Below are positions 58,128 to 64,000 of a stretch of 64,000 nt of DNA, one piece after another. Both the position numbers and the translations under genes were made by a program. This DNA comes from Candidatus Zixiibacteriota bacterium. Its GTDB lineage: Bacteria; Zixibacteria; MSB-5A5; DG-27. The first letter of the stretch is position 1, and each line of letters starts with the position of its first letter. The DNA lies in assembly GCA_030605835.1 (NCBI GenBank), contig JAUWHO010000025.1, forward strand, positions 1 to 64,000, read 5' to 3'. Under the pieces are notes generated by a model. That model saw only the letters and a list, made by a program, of their open reading frames with translations. It had not been told where the DNA came from and did no database searches.

Positions 58128-59531
58128 CTAGTGTGCCCCCTTTCTTGAGAGAACAACTGGGAAAGTTTTCAACAGGATTTTCGTGTCCTGCCACAGAGAC
58201 CAGTTGTCGATGTATTCTAAATCCAACCGCATCCAATCCTCAAAACCGATGTTGTTCCTCCCTGAGATTTGCCACAGGCATGTGATACCAGGTTTCATCG
58301 AAAGCTTGCGCCGCTGCCAACGGTCATACTGCACCACCTCGCTCCGGAGTGGAGGCCGTGGCCCCACCAGAGACATCTGCCCGGCGATGATGTTCATCAG
58401 TTGCGGTAGTTCGTCGAAGCTGGTCTTGCGCAGGAATCTCCCGAGAGGGGTGACTCTGGGGTCATCCTTTATCTTGAAGACCGGCCCGTCCATCTCATTT
58501 TTCTCGAGGAGCGATTCCTTCATGGATTCAGCATTTCGCACCATGGTGCGGAATTTCAGAAGTGTGAACTCTCGACCGTTGAGTCCGCACCTTCTCTGCT
58601 TGAAGAAAACCGGGCCTTTGGAGGTCAACTTGATCAGAGCCGAGATTATCAAGACTAAGGGGGAAACCAGCATGAAACCCAGAAGTGCGATTATCCGGTC
58701 TAAGAGGTCCTTCGCCCACAGACCCCAATGACGAGTGCTGGTGGTAGTCAAAGAGAGAACCGGCTTGCCAAACAGGCTTTCCACCTTCCAGCGACCAACT
58801 CTGGGGCTGAAGAAATCCGCCAGTACGTGCACACAAGCTCCCATCTCCTCGCAAATGCGGATGGTGGGGTCAATGAAGTCCAGGAAGCGCCGTGGAAGGG
58901 CGAAGACCACATAATCGATGTGCCCCCTCTGAATGATTTCCGGAAGCCTCTCCAAATCCCCAACCACCGGAATGTCATAAAAGCGCTTCAGACCTCTCTG
59001 TTCTTCCGGCTCTACGATGCCGATTATCTTTAACCCCCAGCCTCGCTTTTCCTGAGCGTACTGGATGAACTCCCTGGCTTTTCTTCCAGTGCCGACCAAG
59101 AGGACCGTTTTGAAGTTATATCCTTTTCTGCGACAGAAAACCAAAAGAGCCGCCACCGAACTGCGAAATCCAAAAAGCAGCAAGAAATCGATCGCCCCAA
59201 AGGCGGCCATCACCCCTCTGCTCTGGTGTCCCCACCCGGAGAAGTAAGCAAACGCCAGCAAGACCAGCATCCCCTGAATCACGACCAAAGAAGTATTCTT
59301 CAAGACGCGCCAGTAGTCTTGCATCCGGAACTTATAAGAGTTCCTGTTTGCTGAAAGGAGCACCCCCCAGGCTACTATGATAAAGAGCGTCAGATCCCAG
59401 TAGCTTGAGTACCCCTCTTGTGGGTTGGAGTTTCCCGCGAATTTACCAGCCAGTTCAAAGGCCAGGACCGTCAACGCTAAGTCGGCTAGAAGGTGCAGCC
59501 TTCTGAAAATGTGAAGATTCTCCGTGAGCAT
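58128..59531 (-). CDS. Polyprenyl-phosphate sugar-1-phosphate transferase
   Basis: 467 residues, WbaP/WcaJ type. Five N-terminal helices (about 10-135) are followed by a CoA-binding-like domain (about 140-245, TVLLVGTGRKAREFIQYA) and the catalytic Bac_transf domain after a re-entrant helix (about 275-467): FKQRRCGLNGREFTLLKFRTM, TSFDELPQLMNIIAGQMSLVGPRP and KPGITCLWQISGRNNI. It starts glycan repeat units on undecaprenyl phosphate at the inner membrane. A GGGGGG run precedes the ATG. It lies in an operon with the wzi-like gene downstream and the carbamoyltransferase upstream. Confidence 0.93.
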   Translation of the reverse strand: MLTENLHIFRRLHLLADLALTVLAFELAGKFAGNSNPQEGYSSYWDLTLFIIVAWGVLLSANRNSYKFRMQDYWRVLKNTSLVVIQGMLVLLAFAYFSGWGHQSRGVMAAFGAIDFLLLFGFRSSVAALLVFCRRKGYNFKTVLLVGTGRKAREFIQYAQEKRGWGLKIIGIVEPEEQRGLKRFYDIPVVGDLERLPEIIQRGHIDYVVFALPRRFLDFIDPTIRICEEMGACVHVLADFFSPRVGRWKVESLFGKPVLSLTTTSTRHWGLWAKDLLDRIIALLGFMLVSPLVLIISALIKLTSKGPVFFKQRRCGLNGREFTLLKFRTMVRNAESMKESLLEKNEMDGPVFKIKDDPRVTPLGRFLRKTSFDELPQLMNIIAGQMSLVGPRPPLRSEVVQYDRWQRRKLSMKPGITCLWQISGRNNIGFEDWMRLDLEYIDNWSLWQDTKILLKTFPVVLSRKGAH

Positions 59532-59572
59532 AGCCCCCCTATTCTTGGGATAGTCTTCTCGCGGATATTAGC

Positions 59573-61489
59573 TCAAGACCTCTTCATTGTCGTTGTGGCA
59601 GTCGTGCTGGACTTTGAAGAGCTGGTCGACTTCGCGATCGAGTCCAAAGCCTCCGGCACATCCAGGTTCTCGTCTCCCACCCCCAAGGTGTGAACTGGAT
59701 CTCTGCTCTCCTCAATCAGAGATCGGATCCTGTCCCGATGTTCGAGAACCTCCTCCCCCGCTCGCCTCAACTCAATGGGTTTCTTTGAGATCAGGAAATT
59801 CCCCAGGGCCAAGTATTCAAGTCCCGATCTCTCGAAGACATCTAGGGCGTCCTCGGGGCTTGCGACTATGGGGTGACCGTGGAGATTGAAGGAGGTATTG
59901 ACAATCCCGCCTCTGCCGGTCAGATTTTCGAATCTCTTCATCAGGTCATAATAATCCGGGTTCCACTCTCTCTCGACAATCTGAGGTGTGACGGTCAGAT
60001 CGTAGGGATGAACCCCGGCGACTATGTCCCCAACCTTTTCGGTGGAGTCATAAGAGATGGTCGTGTAAGGAGAGAGAATACCTTTCGGGTTGACGATGTA
60101 ATCCTGCTCCCGCTCCTTTAGAATTGCACAGGCAAACGGCATCCAGAAATCGGGATTCTTGATCATCTGGTTGATAACCCTGATCACCTGCGGCCGGGAG
60201 GCGTCTGCCAGAATGGAACGGTTCCCCAAAGCTCTGGCACCGAACTCCATTCTCCCTTTGAAACGGGCGACCACCTCACCCCTCGCCAGAAGCTCAGCGA
60301 CCTCGTCTTCGATGTTCTCACAGGCGATGCAGAGGTAACCTTTATGACGCTGGCTCAAAAGCGATCTTTCCACCTCGTAGTCGCTGTATTCCCTCCCCCA
60401 GTATATCGGGCCCGGAGGCGGGATATCCATTGGAGAGACGTTGTTCAGACAGTTTTGCGCATATACCCAGAATGCGGCGCCGATGGCGTTGGTCTCGTCC
60501 CCGCAGGAGGGAAATATGAAGAGCTCTTCCACCTCCGGTAGCTCAGAGATGGCCTTGTTGGCCTTCACGTTCGTGAAGATTCCGCCGCTCAAGGCGAGCT
60601 TCCTCACCCCGGTGGCCTCGATACAGTTTCCGACCCAGTCGACCAGAATCTCCTCCGTCCACCTCTGCAGACCGGAAGCAACCTCATCGAAACGGTGGAA
60701 TTGCACCGCATTCTTTATACGAGAGAAAGTGAAATGAGCGTATGGGAGACCTCCGGAACGCTCGAAGATCATAGCATTCCTTCTGTTGAAGCGGAGAAGA
60801 GACCTAAAAGCCTGATAGCTTTTCTCAGCAGCCTCCCTGGAGGCGTAAGGCGCCAATTCCATGATTTTATGTTCGTGCTCGTTGGGCATCATCTCCATAA
60901 GAAAGGTAACTGTGGCGTATATAAGGCCAAGAGAGTTAGCTTCGTGGATCTCCACTAATCTCTTGATTCTGCCGTTGCAGCCAATGGAGACCGTGGCACA
61001 CAAATCATCCCCGGCACCGTCGTTGGTCAAAACTAAAACCTTCTCGTCACCAAAGCAGGAGCCGTAGTAGGCGGCGGCTGCATGAGCGGTGTGATGTTCC
61101 ACAAAGACGATCTTATCTTCGGGAAAGCCTAAGGCTTTTACCTCTCTGATCCTCGCTTTCTTGCGCTTGAACCTGTAAATGGTGTTGGCTGGGCTTTTCT
61201 TCGCCAGCCTTCTGATTGCGGTCCCCAGTGAGTTTGCTTGCCGGAGATGCCTCGATAGATCTTCCCGGGTGCGCTGATAAGCTAAGTGGTAACTGCTTAA
61301 GGCTATGTAATCGATGTCGCCGACTTCCAACCCGGTCTGATCGAGAATCTCTTTTATGGCCGCAACCGGGAAGTGGTCATCATTCTTGATTCGACTTAAC
61401 CTCTCCTCCTGGACTGCGTGCGCGATCTTCCCGTCTAACAGGAGACAGGCGGAGGCGTTGTGTCCATCGTGGACACCTATGATTTTCAT
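59573..61489 (-). CDS. NodU/CmcH-family carbamoyltransferase
   Basis: 638 residues from the ATG at 61489, preceded by GGAAGGA. The N-terminal ASKHA domain has IIGVHDGHNASACLLLDGKI, VQEERLSRIKND, VEHHTAHAAAAYYGS (metal-binding His pair) and TNDGAGDDLCATVS. The C-terminal YrdC-like carbamoylation domain has EFGARALGNRSILADASRP. These enzymes O-carbamoylate sugars or antibiotic rings using carbamoyl phosphate and ATP; here a surface sugar is most likely. An odd low-complexity Ser/Thr tail (SIAKSTSSSKSSTTATTTMK) ends it. The ATG overlaps the stop of the upstream glycosyltransferase remnant (ATGA). Confidence 0.92.
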   Translation of the reverse strand: MKIIGVHDGHNASACLLLDGKIAHAVQEERLSRIKNDDHFPVAAIKEILDQTGLEVGDIDYIALSSYHLAYQRTREDLSRHLRQANSLGTAIRRLAKKSPANTIYRFKRKKARIREVKALGFPEDKIVFVEHHTAHAAAAYYGSCFGDEKVLVLTNDGAGDDLCATVSIGCNGRIKRLVEIHEANSLGLIYATVTFLMEMMPNEHEHKIMELAPYASREAAEKSYQAFRSLLRFNRRNAMIFERSGGLPYAHFTFSRIKNAVQFHRFDEVASGLQRWTEEILVDWVGNCIEATGVRKLALSGGIFTNVKANKAISELPEVEELFIFPSCGDETNAIGAAFWVYAQNCLNNVSPMDIPPPGPIYWGREYSDYEVERSLLSQRHKGYLCIACENIEDEVAELLARGEVVARFKGRMEFGARALGNRSILADASRPQVIRVINQMIKNPDFWMPFACAILKEREQDYIVNPKGILSPYTTISYDSTEKVGDIVAGVHPYDLTVTPQIVEREWNPDYYDLMKRFENLTGRGGIVNTSFNLHGHPIVASPEDALDVFERSGLEYLALGNFLISKKPIELRRAGEEVLEHRDRIRSLIEESRDPVHTLGVGDENLDVPEALDSIAKSTSSSKSSTTATTTMKRS

Positions 61490-62294
61490 GAAGTCCTTCC
61501 TTCGCAAGATTCGTGAACACTCATAATCTCTTCGCCAACAGCCTCCTCTTCCAAACCGGAGTTCTCCGGGTGTGCCCGGCCCTCAATACAACCCAATCCA
61601 CAAGCGCGAGCGAGGGCGGAGGCTATCTCCTTTGGCTCCGGCTGACAAATGAAACAGCCTCTCAAATTCCCAAAGAGATGTCTAACATCTCCGATTTCGG
61701 TGGAGACAACCGGAACGTCACAGCACAGGGCCTCTTTGACAATCATCGGGGAGCTTTCGAACTCCGAGGTCAAGAGAACCACGTCGCAGGCGTTGATGTA
61801 GAAGTGCATGAGATCGTGATCGATTTGGCCCCCCACCAGCATCACCGCTCCGGGGGAAGACTCTGCGAAAAGCCTGAAGGCCTCCTTCGCCAATCTAAAA
61901 CTTTTCTCCTCCTGACTCGATGCCGCCGGAAATAGAACCAACTTACCATCCCGAGACAACCCCAGCTTACCCCGACTCTTACTTCTGCTCAATGGACAGA
62001 AACGCAACATATCTACTCCGGGCGAGGAAATCGAGTAGCCCCTTCTATGTTGATGAATGCGCAACAGATTGTTACAGATGAAGAAGACACTCTCAACAGA
62101 CCTCAGAAACTTTCTCAGAGAATGGTATCTAAGCCCCCCTTTCCTTCTCGGCAGGCTCCCCTCATGGCAGCTGTAAACCTTCGGTCGTGCCAGGCCAATA
62201 GCGCCAATGGGAAACGGAAGCTGTGTTGTACATTGATAGTATCGTAACGATTAAGAAGCACCTTTAATGAGAATCTCGGGAGATCCTGATGATG
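61486..62294 (-). pseudogene. Frameshifted GT4 glycosyltransferase
   Basis: The intact part (61486-62064 and upstream in frame to about 62190) encodes KVYSCHEGSLPRRKGG, SVFFICNNLLRIH, SSPGVDMLRFCPL, GKLVLFPAASSQEEKSFRLA and TSEFESSPMIVKEALCCDVPVVST, a GT4 C-terminal domain with its donor site. Before it the protein-like sequence continues in another frame: RFSLKVLLNRYDTINVQHSF then RFPLALLAWHDR (62294 to about 62190), cut off upstream by TGA. The in-phase frame upstream meets TAA at 62253. So one frameshift near 62185-62195 and a lost N-terminus are visible. It still overlaps the carbamoyltransferase start by 4 bp, showing recent membership of the operon. Confidence 0.75.
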
Positions 62295-63055
62295 TCAAGA
62301 ACTCAGGTTCAGTTGAAAACTTGTCGTGACCGAAGAGCTCCAGATACATCGGGCTAAGCCTGGGAATCTCCTCTCCCGACTGCTGATCTCCGCCTTGCCA
62401 CCCCCTCCCTCAGAGGCCTCCGGCGGGGCACCGGCAGTTGACGAGGGCCGCAAACCAGCCTCATCCACGCCGCACTACTCCGGGCCCTCACGGTATTTAT
62501 CTGTTCAGTGAAGGCTGCTTACTTTTGATCTCTTACTGATAGGTTTACCTTCGTTCCTCAGATAACGCCCGCGCACCCGCGGAATCGCGTAGGACAATCG
62601 TGAGAACAGGGAAGATAACTATCAGATGACCTCTCACCTTCGAATCAGTCCTTGTGATGCTCTCGAGCCGAAGAGAATACGGTGCGGTTTCAGTCAAGGT
62701 TGTCTAAAACTTGAGCATCGAGGTTGAAACTGAAGCTGCAAAATGTGCAGAGAGATTCAGACCTCACACCTGTCGGTTGTCAGACGCAGCGCGGAATTCT
62801 GTTTGATTATTCTCAGGTCTGCACCGGGAAAGTGGCTACAGTCCTTAAAGTAGAGCTTTTGGAGCCGTCATGAGCGAATCGGTCGAGTGAACCTTCACAC
62901 ATTTGGCATATCTTTTTAGCGTAATCCTACATAAACGCGGTTGTAATCGGCAATGAAGTAAAGCCGCCAGAGGCTTCATCCCTGAGTAGATCTTCGTTAG
63001 GCAACGCTTCGTTGTAATCAACCCAAATCGACAAATTTGTAACCGGTGTCACAGA
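62295..63055. other. Non-coding or eroded region
   Basis: No intact gene. Short open frames exist (for example 62251-62349 minus, 32 codons) but none is convincing. The GC-rich block 62390-62500 may be eroded coding sequence of the polysaccharide cluster. Confidence 0.5.
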
Positions 63056-63487
63056 ATGATCGTTCGGATTTTTCTGGCGCTCTCGCTTCTGATCTTCCTT
63101 TTTCCAGGTGTAGCTCAGCCCTGGACATACCCTTATGACGGTGAGTTCAAGCAGTTGACCGCAGAAAGGGATCCCTGGTTCTTTGTCGATCACGAGCACT
63201 GGTATATCAAGAATCCCGACAAGTGGCAGCACTTCATGGGATCTTATGTGGCTCACCAACTGCTGTCAAAACGCATGGACAAATACTTAAGCGGAGGAAT
63301 CGTGATCACCCTCGGGGTTGCAAAGGAGATTGCGGATGCCTACCGGGAGGGTTACAGCGCAAGAGATGGGTTCGCCGACCTCCTCGGCGTCAGTGCCTCC
63401 TTGTTCAACAACGGATCCTACAAACTACTCTGTACTTACGACAACGAAACGGTGCTATTGCGCTTATATTTGAAGACTCCTCTGTAA
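63056..63487 (+). CDS. YfiM/DUF2279-like exported protein
   Basis: 143 residues with a signal peptide (IVRIFLALSLLIFLFPGVAQP). The body has the pattern DKWQHFMGSYVAHQLLSK, GIVITLGVAKEIADAYREGYSARDGFADLLG, in which an Asp/Lys-His-Phe start, a short hydrophobic helix, GxxKE and a D(L/A)xADLxG end match YfiM-type proteins of unknown function found in many Gram-negatives. No lipobox Cys is present here. The stretch DPWFFVDHEHWYIKNP is aromatic-rich. It stands alone between a decayed glycosyltransferase region and a hairpin. Confidence 0.75.
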   Translation: MIVRIFLALSLLIFLFPGVAQPWTYPYDGEFKQLTAERDPWFFVDHEHWYIKNPDKWQHFMGSYVAHQLLSKRMDKYLSGGIVITLGVAKEIADAYREGYSARDGFADLLGVSASLFNNGSYKLLCTYDNETVLLRLYLKTPL

Positions 63488-63514
63488 ATCATACTCACTA
63501 GTCGAAAAGATTTA

Positions 63515-63540
63515 TCGGGCAAGAATGCCCGACCTATTTT
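63515..63540 (+). repeat. NGAN-loop hairpin, copy
   Basis: TCGGGCA-AGAA-TGCCCGA followed by CCTATTTT, 28 bp after the YfiM-like stop; the T-rich flank might let it end that transcript. Confidence 0.55.
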
Positions 63541-63661
63541 TCTTGCTCGAACGGTCCCTCTCGCAGATGCCTGGGGTCTACACCGCTGAAACCCTTTTCC
63601 AAGACACTCTCCCCCCTCCAGATGCAGTTATATGTTAAATACTATTTGGAGAATAGTATCA

Positions 63662-64000
63662 TTACTTGCGACTAACCACTAACCAAGCCAGTAGAGAAAT
63701 GCAGAGCAGGGCAAAGACCAAGAGCAGCCCCAGGGTTTCCCTCAACCCTAAGAGGGGAATGAAAAAGGCACTGCAGAAGGCGGCACCGACCCCGGAACCG
63801 AGAAGGTCCAAGCCGTAGGCGGTGCCACAGGATCTGGTGACCTCCCGGGACTGCATTCGCATTATGATATTGTTTGCGAAGACGAACTGCACCCCCCCCA
63901 ACAGACCCGCAACCAGCATATAGATGTACGTTATCGTCTCAACGACCAAAGAGGGGATGGTTCCGGAGGAGATGATGCCCAGAGAAATTATGAAGACCAA
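63662..64000 (-). CDS. Polytopic membrane protein, C-terminal part (spermidine synthase-like membrane domain)
   Basis: The last 112 codons are inside the window and the gene starts beyond 64000. Four helices are visible with AGLLGGVQFVFANNIIMRM and GTAYGLDLLGSGVGAAFCSAFFIPLLG. The segment YGLDLLGSxxGA..S..FIPLLG is typical of the membrane domain of large fused MFS/spermidine-synthase-like proteins. No aminopropyltransferase domain is in the visible part, so an ordinary transporter cannot be excluded. Confidence 0.7.
   Translation of the reverse strand: MVFIISLGIISSGTIPSLVVETITYIYMLVAGLLGGVQFVFANNIIMRMQSREVTRSCGTAYGLDLLGSGVGAAFCSAFFIPLLGLRETLGLLLVFALLCISLLAWLVVSRK

Noticed and set aside
62251-62349. 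32-codon minus-strand ORF as a small gene
   Set aside because: No Shine-Dalgarno; it overlaps the out-of-frame part of the decayed glycosyltransferase.
1-64000. tRNA, rRNA, CRISPR, prophage or insertion sequence
   Set aside because: Looked for T-loop-like motifs, rRNA blocks, regularly spaced repeats and transposase motifs by eye; none found. A tRNAscan or Infernal run could still find a divergent RNA.

Overview
The window is a chromosomal stretch of a Gram-negative, LPS-bearing bacterium, about 50% GC, gene-dense and mostly on the minus strand. Outer-membrane biogenesis genes are present: bamA, a bamD-like lipoprotein, skp, lpxD, lolA and several beta-barrels. Three secreted proteins end in a YPNPFNA-type C-terminal tag, the type IX secretion sorting domain of Bacteroidota and related candidate phyla. 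Visible promoters are sigma-70-like (TTGACA/T-N16-18-TATATT), not the Bacteroidota -33/-7 type. This points to a lineage of the wider FCB group (Zixibacteria, KSB1, WOR-3 or TA06-like). I cannot place it further. No rRNA, tRNA, CRISPR array, transposase or phage gene was recognised.

Layout. 1-3845 (+): a four-gene phosphorelay (histidine kinase, double receiver, receiver-PAS-kinase, lone receiver) with no DNA-binding output domain. 3833-8775 (-): two beta-barrels, a YW-rich lipoprotein, and a secreted protein of seven 52-residue repeats. 9315-14964 (-): rplU-bamA-skp-lpxD-rhomboid-nitroreductase. 15376-16722 (+): phosphomannomutase. 16933-22025 (-): HAD phosphatase, heterodimeric ABC exporter, inositol monophosphatase. 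22140-26521 (-): dTDP-sugar genes and a tagged beta-helix protein. 26837-33775: membrane phosphodiesterase, GT4, PDZ protein, THEP1-like NTPase, then nadA with a U-type Fe-S scaffold. 34173-36939 (-): two-step saccharopine pathway of lysine breakdown, with a possible 28-codon gene between. 37339-42500 (-): iron cluster (outer-membrane protein, feoB, feoA, an unknown eight-helix protein, a DtxR-type regulator). 42932-46718: a tagged BNR-repeat protein facing a lipoprotein. 46931-56249 (-): polA, nadD, bamD-like, lytic transglycosylase, rimO, lolA, ftsK. 56549-62294 (-): surface polysaccharide genes ending in a broken glycosyltransferase. 63056-64000: a YfiM-like protein and the end of a membrane protein.

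The most notable patterns lie between genes. Three copies of an AAGTAAGA-N4-TCTTACTT palindrome sit only in the iron cluster and look like its operators. Heptanucleotide arrays abut the 3' ends of genes, and one supplies the last codons of the inositol monophosphatase gene. A set of hairpins shares loop type and 3' flank but not stem sequence. Several perfect Shine-Dalgarno sites lead only tiny reading frames. A near-leaderless transcript is predicted for the HAD/ABC operon.
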